Shown here: positions 1 through 6,169 of the stretch, one piece after another
Numbering within the stretch: the stretch's first letter is position 1
Layout: the number at the start of each line of letters is the position of its first letter
DNA from: Deferribacteres bacterium
GTDB taxonomy: Bacteria > Zhuqueibacterota > Zhuqueibacteria > Zhuqueibacterales > Geothermadaptataceae
Assembly: GCA_020633655.1 (NCBI GenBank)
Contig: JACKDF010000048.1
Coordinates: forward strand, 1 to 6,870
Reading direction: 5' to 3'
Length of the DNA: 6,870 nt
The notes under the pieces: generated by a model
The model's input: only the letters and a program-made list of their open reading frames with translations
Database searches by the model: none
Told to the model about the DNA's origin: nothing
Made by a program: the position numbers and the translations under genes

Positions 1-255
1 AAAAACAACATACGCTACACTATCATCACAATGAATTAATTAAAAAATTCGACATTTATTTGTTTAAATTAAAAATTCGTTTATTTTATCCGTTTGCGCC
101 TTTTGGTGTTTTTAATTACAACCAATGCGCTTTTTTAAAATTTCACGAAGTTGATTAATCCTTCGCGAAACTCGAAAAGGCCGCATACAAATTTTATGGC
201 CGGGGGTAAATTCCGGTCCCGCATTATCAATTACAGACTTACTTCTTTATAAAAA
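1..255. other. AT-rich non-coding leader upstream of the SNF2 gene
   Basis: No convincing gene is visible here. The first ~140 bases are strongly AT-rich with T and A runs, and the stretch from about 155 to 230 is more mixed. Several TTTG and TATTTT-like strings occur (for example 59-62 and 82-87), so the promoter of the SNF2 gene probably lies here, but no -35/-10 pair with good spacing stands out. A plus-strand frame open from the left edge stops at 156-158. It has low-complexity composition and is not supported as a gene, although the tail of an upstream gene cannot be fully excluded. Confidence 0.5.
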
Positions 256-3200
256 ATGTCCTGGGAAAAATTAACAAAAGCACGTTTAAGGGAATGGGCC
301 AAAGACAGAATTTACAGTCGAGGCCGAAGTTTTTTCTTAAGTGATAAAGTAACCATCATCCGCCGTACTGAGGAGACTATCGAAGCACGTGTTGTCGACG
401 ATTCTATTCATCAGGTCGTCATTGTCGCAAACAACGAAGAATTTAATTTCACCTGTTCCTGCCATGCCGATTTCTTCTGCGAACACAACGTTGCTGTTGG
501 CCTCAAAGTCGATGCAAACAACACGATGAAAACAGATACAGTCATCACACCGCAAAGGGCCCAAGTACGACGTTTACCCGGATGGGAAAAATTTGTCCGG
601 CTTGTGGAGAAATCTGCGGATGAAAGCGATCAGCAATGGAAACCGGTTTTTCATCTCGAGCTCAACCGGAACCATTGGACTTTTCTCGTCGAGAAAGCAT
701 TTTTACGAAAAGATGAACAATTAGGACGTCGTTCACGACTGAAAATCAATGACATCGGCACAGATAATCTCATTTTAAACAAGAAAGAAAAATTCATTCT
801 TTCTTATGTATTTGCCCATGAAAACCACGGATTTGGTGGTTTGAATATGAAATATCTCTACACCAACCATGTTGCGATTCGTCATCCGCTGGGTGCAGAG
901 TGTGGGTTTCTTTTTGATTTGCTTGAGGACAGCCATCTTTTTCTCGAGAAAGATGGACACGGAGCTGTGCCCATTCAGCGAAGTGATAAAACCGGAACAA
1001 TTCGGTTTAAAACGACAATGGAAGGGCAGGAAGTGCTATGCAAACCATTTCTTCTTTGGGGAGAAATCGAAGAACAGATCAGTGCTAATCATTTTATTTT
1101 AACGCAGAATCCCGTTTGGATACTGCGTGAGAATGAATTGATCAAATTAGATGGTACCTCGAATGCGGAAATGCTTTTGCCATTCCTGGACCCCCGCTTT
1201 GCTCTAAGAGTGCCGCAAAGCGAATTCCCCATCTTTTTACAACGCATTGCAACCAATATGGATTTTGTAAAAAGTTTAGAACTGGATGAAGATCTGGAAA
1301 TTATAAATGTGAATACGCCTCCGGTGCCCAGACTTTATCTTCATGAAGTGAACAGTGAACTACAACTAAGTTTGAAATATGCATACGACAACCAGGAAGT
1401 GAATGCCAGCAGGAATCAGGATATTAATTTTTTAACCAATACGACGGCACGTAAAATAATCAAACTTAATCGCAATCGGGAGATGGAGCAAAATTACCAG
1501 CGCATGTTGCAGAGAAGTGGTGCAGCAACATCTGACTATACAGTATTCACCATTGAGCCAGAAAAAGCCATTGAATGGTTGCACCTGCAAGCTCCGGAAC
1601 TTATCGCTTCGGGTTTCGAGCTTTATGGCGAAAGCGAACTTCAGGATTTTCGCATAAGACGAAGCGAGCCGCAAATTCATACTGAAGTGACATCTTCCAT
1701 CGACTGGTTCGATTTGCGCATCAGTTTCGATTTCGATGGCATCCTGGTGTCACTTGCTGCATTGAAAAAAGCGGTGCGCGAAGGCAAACAATTCATCACT
1801 CTTTCCGATGGGAGTACAGCCTTAATCCCCGAAGATTTGCAGCGAAAATTTCAGCAACTTTTCTTGTTGGGAGACATACAGAACGAAGCTATCCGACTTT
1901 CCCGCTATCATGTCACGCTCATTGATACGCTTGCCGAAATTGCCGACCAGCGGCTGGAAGACAACGATTATTCGAAATTCATCAATAAATTGCGAAATTT
2001 CCAGGGAATCGAACAGCATACCGTGCCCGATACACTCAATGGCACTTTACGGCCTTACCAATATGCAGGCTACAATTGGCTGATCTTTTTACAAGAGCAC
2101 AATTTCGGCGGATTTCTAGCTGATGATATGGGGCTTGGAAAGACAATTCAAGCCATCGCGATTCTTCTGCGGGAAAAAAGCTTGAATCGGCAGAGGCCCA
2201 ACTTAATTGTTGCCCCGAGTTCTGTGGTTTTTAACTGGTCGCACGAATTGCAAAAATTTGCGCCGTCAATGCGCATTTTCCTGCAAATAGGCCAGAATCG
2301 ACCGCGCTCCGTTGACGACTTTGAAACCTACGATATCATTCTAACGACTTACGGCACCCTGCGTCGCGATATCGCTTTCATGAAAGACTACACCTACAAC
2401 TATGCAATTCTCGATGAAAGCCAGAATATTAAAAATCCTGGTTCGCAGACGGCAAAAGCAGCGAGAATTCTACGATGCAAACATCGGCTGGTTCTTACAG
2501 GAACGCCTATCGAGAACAACACCCTCGAATTGTGGTCGCAAATGTCCTTTCTCAATCCGGGAATTTTAGGCACACAAAGGCAATTTCAGGAAAACTTTGC
2601 CACACCAATTGAGAAGACGGGCAGCACTGCTGCGGCAGATTTACTGCAAAAGCTCATCTATCCATACATTTTGCGCCGTACAAAAGAACAGGTCGCTTCG
2701 GAATTGCCACCGAAGACCGAATCGATTTGCTACACGAATATGACCGACTCGCAGGAGAAATTTTACCACTATTGGAAAGATTATTATCGTGCGACAATTC
2801 TTCAGGAATTGGAAAACAAAGGTATCGATAAAGCGCGGTTTACCGTTTTGGAAGGATTGATGAAATTACGGCAGATCGCCTGCCATCCCATGCTTATTGA
2901 ACCGGAAACAGTGCGTGATTCCGGGAAATTTAATGCCTTAAACGAGCAACTCGAGGAAATCATTGCAGAAGGACATAAAGTCCTTGTTTTTTCTCAGTTC
3001 GTCAAAATGTTGACGCTTATGCGGCAAAAACTGGATGAAAGTGGCATTTCTTATAGTTATCTCGATGGACGAACGCGGGATCGTGCGAAAAAAGTCAACG
3101 ATTTTCAATCCGATGAGAGCATTAAAGTCTTTCTCATCAGCTTACGCGCTGGCGGTGTTGGCCTCAATCTTACGGCTGCGGACTACGTCATTCATTTTGA

Positions 3201-3426
3201 TCCGTGGTGGAATCCCGCGGTGGAAGTGCAAGCAACAGACAGAGCACACAGAATCGGACAAGATAAACATGTATTTGTTTATAAATATATTACCGAGGGC
3301 ACGGTTGAGGAAAAAGTACTGCAGTTACAGCAAAAGAAACGGCAGCTTGTCGATCAACTGATTTCGACGGATCGGGCTTTCTTCAAGCAACTCACGCGGG
3401 ACGATATCCGAGCTCTTTTCGATTGA
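256..3426 (+). CDS. SNF2-family DNA-dependent ATPase/helicase-like protein with N-terminal SWIM zinc finger
   Basis: A 1056-residue protein of the Swi2/Snf2 superfamily-2 ATPases (HepA-like, COG0553 type). These use ATP to translocate on double-stranded DNA and remodel protein-DNA complexes; bacterial members are cytoplasmic and mostly of unknown target. Residues 67-77 form a SWIM zinc finger (C67-x-C69-x5-C75-x-H77). Residues ~90-590 are a long accessory region without a motif I recognise. The ATPase core follows: RPYQ 599-602, Walker A DDMGLGKT 623-630 (K629), DEAH-box variant DESQ 720-723, LTGTP 747-751, ILRRTKEQV from ~805, VFSQF 911-915, RAGGVGLNLTAA 964-975, and the arginine-finger motif ATDRAHRIGQ 993-1002. 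All core motifs are intact, so the enzyme is probably active. The start is constrained by an in-frame TAA at 250-252; the next upstream codons are A-rich and no Shine-Dalgarno is visible. It stands alone on its strand and converges on the oxidoreductase gene. The family is certain; the biological role is not known. Confidence 0.95.
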   Translation: MSWEKLTKARLREWAKDRIYSRGRSFFLSDKVTIIRRTEETIEARVVDDSIHQVVIVANNEEFNFTCSCHADFFCEHNVAVGLKVDANNTMKTDTVITPQRAQVRRLPGWEKFVRLVEKSADESDQQWKPVFHLELNRNHWTFLVEKAFLRKDEQLGRRSRLKINDIGTDNLILNKKEKFILSYVFAHENHGFGGLNMKYLYTNHVAIRHPLGAECGFLFDLLEDSHLFLEKDGHGAVPIQRSDKTGTIRFKTTMEGQEVLCKPFLLWGEIEEQISANHFILTQNPVWILRENELIKLDGTSNAEMLLPFLDPRFALRVPQSEFPIFLQRIATNMDFVKSLELDEDLEIINVNTPPVPRLYLHEVNSELQLSLKYAYDNQEVNASRNQDINFLTNTTARKIIKLNRNREMEQNYQRMLQRSGAATSDYTVFTIEPEKAIEWLHLQAPELIASGFELYGESELQDFRIRRSEPQIHTEVTSSIDWFDLRISFDFDGILVSLAALKKAVREGKQFITLSDGSTALIPEDLQRKFQQLFLLGDIQNEAIRLSRYHVTLIDTLAEIADQRLEDNDYSKFINKLRNFQGIEQHTVPDTLNGTLRPYQYAGYNWLIFLQEHNFGGFLADDMGLGKTIQAIAILLREKSLNRQRPNLIVAPSSVVFNWSHELQKFAPSMRIFLQIGQNRPRSVDDFETYDIILTTYGTLRRDIAFMKDYTYNYAILDESQNIKNPGSQTAKAARILRCKHRLVLTGTPIENNTLELWSQMSFLNPGILGTQRQFQENFATPIEKTGSTAAADLLQKLIYPYILRRTKEQVASELPPKTESICYTNMTDSQEKFYHYWKDYYRATILQELENKGIDKARFTVLEGLMKLRQIACHPMLIEPETVRDSGKFNALNEQLEEIIAEGHKVLVFSQFVKMLTLMRQKLDESGISYSYLDGRTRDRAKKVNDFQSDESIKVFLISLRAGGVGLNLTAADYVIHFDPWWNPAVEVQATDRAHRIGQDKHVFVYKYITEGTVEEKVLQLQQKKRQLVDQLISTDRAFFKQLTRDDIRALFD

Positions 3427-3442
3427 TAGTACTGTGGCTCCC

Positions 3443-3475
3443 AAAAAGCCGCAGAGGCTGGCACGTGGCTCTGCG
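3443..3475 (-). terminator. Hairpin plus T-run between convergent genes
   Basis: CGCAGAG at 3450-3456 pairs with CTCTGCG at 3469-3475, giving a 7-bp GC-rich stem with a 12-base loop. Read on the minus strand the stem is followed by two bases and then five Ts (complement of 3443-3447), which is the layout of an intrinsic terminator for the oxidoreductase transcript. On the plus strand there is no T-run after the stem, so termination of the SNF2 transcript here would be weaker. The loop is longer and the T-run shorter than ideal. Confidence 0.45.
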
Positions 3476-3480
3476 TGGAT

Positions 3481-4485
3481 TTATAACATTATTCCTGCCT
3501 GCTTGCGGTAATCTGCAACGATCGCATCCATCACCTGAGCTGTTCGCGCACCACTTTCCCCGGTGCCTGGACATATTCCCTGTCCGTGAAGTTCTGCAAC
3601 AATCTGTTCGATATGCGGTTGTTGTATATGTTCAGGTGGTGTAAAGAGAAAAGATTCATTTCCTGAAGTGCTTTCAAGAGTCACTTTTTGTTCTCCGAAA
3701 ATTGAAAAACGAATCTTCCCCTTGCTTCCATAAATGGTGAGCTCATCCTTGTCAACACCTTCCGAAACGGAAAAACACCAACGTGCACTCACGAAAACAT
3801 CATTGCTGAAGCCAATATTCGCCACAACTGTATCTTCCGCTTCAGAAAAACCGGAGGTATTCGCAGCCATTCCCTGAACCGATATCGCAGGTCCAAAAAA
3901 ATAATCCAACAAATCGATCTGGTGTGATCCCAAATCGAAAAAAAGCCCGCCACCTGCAATGGCTGGTTGCCAGCGCCAGGTCATGCTATTTTCTTCTAAT
4001 TTGGGGAGCGGTTTCAGCATTTCCATGGTCGCAAAACGCACGCTGCCGATCACATCATTTGCCAGCAACTCTTTCACTTTTTGAAACACCGGCAAACTGC
4101 GGCGATAATAGGCGACGAAAAGCGGCACACCCGCATGCCTGCACGCATCGATCATCCAACGACATTCTTTATAAGTACGTGCCATCGGTTTTTCCACATA
4201 CGCTGGTTTACCCGCATCGGCGGCCATGATCGTGTATTTGGCATGGGAGTCAGGTGGTGTTGATATGTAAATAATATCCACTTCCGGATGGGCAATCAAT
4301 TCTTCAGCGCTTTTGCAAACGACTGGGACATTATGCCGATTAGCATAATCTTGCGCTTTTTCGAAGTTACGGCGCATCACTGCCATAAGTCGTGAGCCGG
4401 GGATTTTATTCATCGCCGGCGCGCTTTTTTTCTCACAGACATCACCAACACCTATGACTCCCCACCGAATAATATCATTTTGCAT
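3481..4485 (-). CDS. Gfo/Idh/MocA-family NAD(P)-dependent oxidoreductase
   Basis: A 334-residue protein of the Gfo/Idh/MocA family. These cytoplasmic dehydrogenases oxidise or reduce sugars, inositols and related polyols with NAD(P). The N-terminal Rossmann fold shows G9-x-x-G12-x-G14 after the first beta strand; the family EKP motif is E98-K99-P100, with K99 the expected catalytic lysine. The C-terminal domain carries GGG 178-180 followed by D184-x-G186-x-H188-x-x-D191, the usual substrate-site aspartate and histidine. Length is normal for the family. The start chosen is ATG at 4485, preceded by AAAAGG with 9-base spacing. A longer reading from TTG at 4509 would add eight residues (MSDKRRIR) before a methionine already at the usual start of the fold, and has no better ribosome site. 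The gene lies 42 bases downstream of the small membrane-protein gene on the same strand, so they may share a transcript. Substrate cannot be assigned: no sugar-transport or catabolic genes are adjacent. Confidence 0.93.
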   Translation of the reverse strand: MQNDIIRWGVIGVGDVCEKKSAPAMNKIPGSRLMAVMRRNFEKAQDYANRHNVPVVCKSAEELIAHPEVDIIYISTPPDSHAKYTIMAADAGKPAYVEKPMARTYKECRWMIDACRHAGVPLFVAYYRRSLPVFQKVKELLANDVIGSVRFATMEMLKPLPKLEENSMTWRWQPAIAGGGLFFDLGSHQIDLLDYFFGPAISVQGMAANTSGFSEAEDTVVANIGFSNDVFVSARWCFSVSEGVDKDELTIYGSKGKIRFSIFGEQKVTLESTSGNESFLFTPPEHIQQPHIEQIVAELHGQGICPGTGESGARTAQVMDAIVADYRKQAGIML

Positions 4486-4494
4486 ACGGATTCG

Positions 4495-4500
4495 CCTTTT
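4495..4500 (-). promoter_or_regulatory. Ribosome binding site of the oxidoreductase gene
   Basis: On the minus strand AAAAGG lies 9 bases before the ATG at 4485. It decides between this ATG and the upstream in-frame TTG at 4509, and supports the ATG. It is a moderate rather than ideal SD match. Confidence 0.5.
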
Positions 4501-4527
4501 ATCTGACAACGGTATAACGAAGCCAGG

Positions 4528-4869
4528 TTACGCCTCGTTTTTCTCCTTACCCCAAAGAAAATAATAAAGGATAAGGCCGAAACCTGCAAGCAAAAACATG
4601 AAGGATACGGTCATCTCATCGCGCATGCCGGGCGGAAAAAATCTGGCTACTATAAATGCCGCGCCAACGCCCATAAGAACCAATCCCCATTTCATTGAAT
4701 TCTCGGCGCTTGTTTTTTTTGACATGTTTTCGAGAATTTCTTTTAAATTACCAACGTTCTCACCACGGTTGATAAGCAAACGCATCGTCTTATGCTCCAT
4801 ACCAATTTTGGCTAAAAATCCAATCATGAAAAATAGAGCAATCGGGATTAAGAATTCGAGATTATTCAT
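4528..4869 (-). CDS. Small three-helix membrane protein, DUF6249-like
   Basis: A 113-residue hydrophobic protein with three predicted membrane segments at about residues 4-20, 61-77 and 87-106. Between helices 1 and 2 is a charged loop containing HKTMRLLINRGENVG, which resembles the R-L-x-I-x-x-G stretch of DUF6249-type small membrane proteins that are often found beside ECF sigma factor genes in Bacteroidota-like genomes. This family match is from memory and is not certain. Positive residues (K21, K27, R30, R35, K51, K52) put this loop in the cytoplasm, with the N-terminus outside and the C-terminal WGKEKNEA inside. The start is ATG at 4869, with AGGAG six bases upstream; the TTG at 4875 that would lengthen it by two codons abuts the SD and is not credible. 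It is transcribed divergently from the sigma factor gene across 131 bases, which suggests it is a target or modulator of that system. Molecular function is unknown. Confidence 0.85.
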   Translation of the reverse strand: MNNLEFLIPIALFFMIGFLAKIGMEHKTMRLLINRGENVGNLKEILENMSKKTSAENSMKWGLVLMGVGAAFIVARFFPPGMRDEMTVSFMFLLAGFGLILYYFLWGKEKNEA

Positions 4870-4875
4870 TTTCAA

Positions 4876-4883
4876 CTCCTTTT
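4876..4883 (-). promoter_or_regulatory. Strong ribosome binding site of the small membrane-protein gene
   Basis: Minus-strand AAAAGGAG-type sequence with AGGAG at 4880-4876, six bases before the ATG at 4869. It is the best Shine-Dalgarno in the window and fixes the start codon, excluding the TTG at 4875. Confidence 0.75.
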
Positions 4884-4965
4884 TTAATAGGACATGTTTT
4901 GTTGTTCTGATCCAATCTGACAGGTGAGTCGTAATTTTGTTGCGGATTTTTGAATAATTTTTCCT

Positions 4966-4993
4966 GCAACCTTTTCCAGGGTTAGCGGTCGAA
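4966..4993 (+). promoter_or_regulatory. Possible ECF-type autoregulatory promoter of the sigma gene
   Basis: TGCAACCT at 4966-4973 resembles the GGAACTT -35 of ECF sigma factors through its conserved AAC. TCGAA at 4989-4993 resembles the TCnnA -10 of sigma-E-type promoters, at compatible spacing. Transcription would begin around 4999-5001, at or right next to the ATG, implying a leaderless message. That would fit the absence of a Shine-Dalgarno before this gene, but chance matches of this quality are common. Confidence 0.2.
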
Positions 4994-5000
4994 TAGATTT

Positions 5001-5591
5001 ATGAGTGGAGTTAACGACACATACAAGATTCTTATATCGCGAATTCTCGAGGGTGAGACGCGTCTTTTCCTCATCCTAGTAAACGATCACAAGCGTCTTG
5101 TTTCACGAATTGTTTGGAAGATGGTAAATAAATCATCAGAACGGGAAGATATTTGTCAGGATGTTTTTTTTAAAATCTACAAGAGTCTGGCAAAATTCAA
5201 GTTTGAAAGCAAGTTATCGACGTGGATCGCACAAATTACATACAACACATGCTTAAATTATATTGATAAAAAAAATCCGGAATTATATGAAGATTTTCTC
5301 ATTTCGGAAGAACATACGGATATTTTTCGCAGCGAGGAATCCAATGCCATCCAACTGCTGGAAAATAAGGACACGGCCGATCGATTGCGAAATGAACTCA
5401 ACCGGCTTCCCGAGCAATTGCGCACAGCGCTGGCGCTTTTCCATCTGGAAGAGATGAAATACGAGGAAATAAGCACGATTATGGGATTACCCCTGGGCAC
5501 TGTTAAAAGCCACATATTCCGTGCCCGAAAAATATTAAAAGAAAAACTTGAACAGAATTACAAGCAGGAAGAACTATGGAACGAAAATTAA
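5001..5591 (+). CDS. ECF-type (extracytoplasmic function) RNA polymerase sigma factor
   Basis: A 196-residue sigma-70-family protein of the two-domain ECF (RpoE-like) type. It binds core RNA polymerase in the cytoplasm and directs it to stress-responsive promoters. Sigma region 2 spans about residues 20-90, with the core-binding and -10-recognition stretch EDICQDVFFKIYKSL (49-63) and the following W75 helix. A linker of about 35 residues, rich in acidic residues, follows. Region 4 spans about 127-182, starting LPEQLRTALALFHLE and including a helix-turn-helix YEEISTIMGLPLGTVKSHIFRARKIL-type segment (154-179) that reads the -35 element. No region 1.1 or 3 is present, as expected for ECF factors. 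The start ATG is the only in-frame candidate: TAG lies six codons upstream and the next in-frame ATG is residue 41. No Shine-Dalgarno precedes it. The gene overlaps the downstream membrane-protein gene by 16 bases, the standard sigma/anti-sigma layout. Confidence 0.95.
   Translation: MSGVNDTYKILISRILEGETRLFLILVNDHKRLVSRIVWKMVNKSSEREDICQDVFFKIYKSLAKFKFESKLSTWIAQITYNTCLNYIDKKNPELYEDFLISEEHTDIFRSEESNAIQLLENKDTADRLRNELNRLPEQLRTALALFHLEEMKYEEISTIMGLPLGTVKSHIFRARKILKEKLEQNYKQEELWNEN
5566..5571 (+). promoter_or_regulatory. Ribosome binding site for the anti-sigma candidate, inside the sigma gene
   Basis: AGGAAG lies inside the last codons of the sigma gene, with AGGA six bases before the ATG at 5576. 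Together with the 16-base overlap it suggests translational coupling, keeping the two proteins in fixed ratio. Confidence 0.6.
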
Positions 5592-6112
5592 ACGACGATA
5601 AAATCCAGGAATGGCTGGATAAATTGCATCAGGAAAAAAGTTCTTCAGTCGTTCCGAGGGATTCAAGTGAAGGACATGGCCACATTGTTGGTGGCAATTA
5701 CAAAATAATCTATAAATTGCTGAGCACAGAAGATACCCCTGCACTCGATGCGAAGTTCGCGGACAATCTTATGCAAAAAGTGGAAGCATGGGAAGGACGA
5801 AAATCTCGTATTAAGTCAGCAGTTTTAATTTTGACCGGAATTTGTTTTTCACTGCCATTTCTTTATTACTTTGTTGGCGCACAACAAAATCAAAAAATTC
5901 AAGGTACCGTTACGAGTTGGTTTACCTCGATCCTCTCTCCTTTTAATCAGGACTATCTTACTGGTCTTGAAAAAGGATTCCAAAGTTTAAATATGAACAT
6001 CCCGGCTTTCATCTTAGCAGTTGCCGCGGCTTTTATTATTTTTCTTTTTGATGAATTTATTATACATAAAAAGAAAAATATTTTTCGTTCGCACAATATG
6101 ATAAGTTTTTGA
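5576..6112 (+). CDS. Membrane protein, putative anti-sigma factor
   Basis: A 178-residue protein that I do not recognise by sequence; the role is inferred from position. Its gene overlaps the ECF sigma gene by 16 bases. The N-terminal ~80 residues are polar and charged, followed by two predicted membrane helices (about 81-101 and 142-163). A ~40-residue loop rich in Q, N and S (102-141) lies between them, and the tail is positively charged (HKKKNIFRSH). Basic residues before helix 1 (RKSRIK) and after helix 2 put both ends in the cytoplasm and the loop outside. A cytoplasmic N-domain able to hold the sigma factor at the membrane, with a second segment that could sense an outside signal, fits an anti-sigma factor. 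The classical zinc anti-sigma motif HxxxCxxC is absent: the only cysteine is C90, inside helix 1. The segment DAKFADNLMQKVEAW (58-72) resembles the short F-x-x-x-(L/V)-M-x-x-(L/I) helix seen in many anti-sigma proteins just before their membrane helix. Length is within the usual range. Confidence 0.7.
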   Translation: MERKLNDDKIQEWLDKLHQEKSSSVVPRDSSEGHGHIVGGNYKIIYKLLSTEDTPALDAKFADNLMQKVEAWEGRKSRIKSAVLILTGICFSLPFLYYFVGAQQNQKIQGTVTSWFTSILSPFNQDYLTGLEKGFQSLNMNIPAFILAVAAAFIIFLFDEFIIHKKKNIFRSHNMISF

Positions 6113-6169
6113 TCTGTTTTATTTATGAACCTTGAAATTATCCAATCTCCACTCTACGCGGTACCCGAT
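6113..6169. other. Short spacer between convergent genes, no terminator seen
   Basis: These 57 bases separate the stop of the membrane protein (TGA 6110-6112) from the stop of the pseudouridine synthase gene (TAG, 6172-6170 on the minus strand). I found no GC-rich stem followed by a T-run on either strand. Termination may be Rho-dependent, or transcripts may overlap. Confidence 0.4.

Larger units (their letters stand above)
4870..5000. promoter_or_regulatory. Divergent promoter region between small membrane protein and sigma factor
   Basis: These 131 bases must hold promoters for both flanking genes. On the plus strand, TAATTTTG at 4932-4939 matches the TAnnTTTG -7 element of Bacteroidota primary sigma promoters exactly, but a clear TTTG at the matching -33 distance is missing. 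Also on the plus strand, AAC at 4968-4970 is followed, after 18 bases, by TCGAA at 4989-4993, resembling an ECF/sigma-E promoter (GGAACTT and TCnnA). No equally good element was found on the minus strand. Both calls come from reading by eye and are tentative. Confidence 0.5.

Noticed and set aside
96..113. GCGCC-TTTT-GGTGT hairpin followed by Ts as a terminator for an upstream gene
   Set aside because: Two of the five pairs are G-T wobbles and the surroundings are T-rich anyway, so it is too weak to call.
3..158. Plus-strand frame open from the left edge, ending at TAA 156-158
   Set aside because: It gives about 51 residues of AT-driven composition (many F, K, L, Y, N, H) with no recognisable motif. 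A real C-terminal gene tail cannot be excluded without the upstream bases, but the sequence does not support one.
256..3426. SNF2 ATPase as part of a DISARM-like or other defence system
   Set aside because: No methyltransferase, nuclease, helicase partner or other defence gene is present in the window; the neighbours are metabolic and regulatory.
3392..4263. Plus-strand frames opposite the oxidoreductase and the convergent region
   Set aside because: They are antisense shadows of a well-supported gene, with no motif, no ribosome site and arginine/histidine/proline-rich composition typical of such shadows.
3481..4485. Assigning the oxidoreductase to inositol or a specific sugar pathway
   Set aside because: The family motifs are clear but substrate-determining context is absent: no transporter, isomerase or kinase is adjacent.
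4598..4927. 109-codon plus-strand frame opposite the small membrane protein
   Set aside because: It is antisense to a gene with a strong SD and clear membrane helices, and would run into the divergent promoter region. It shows no independent support.
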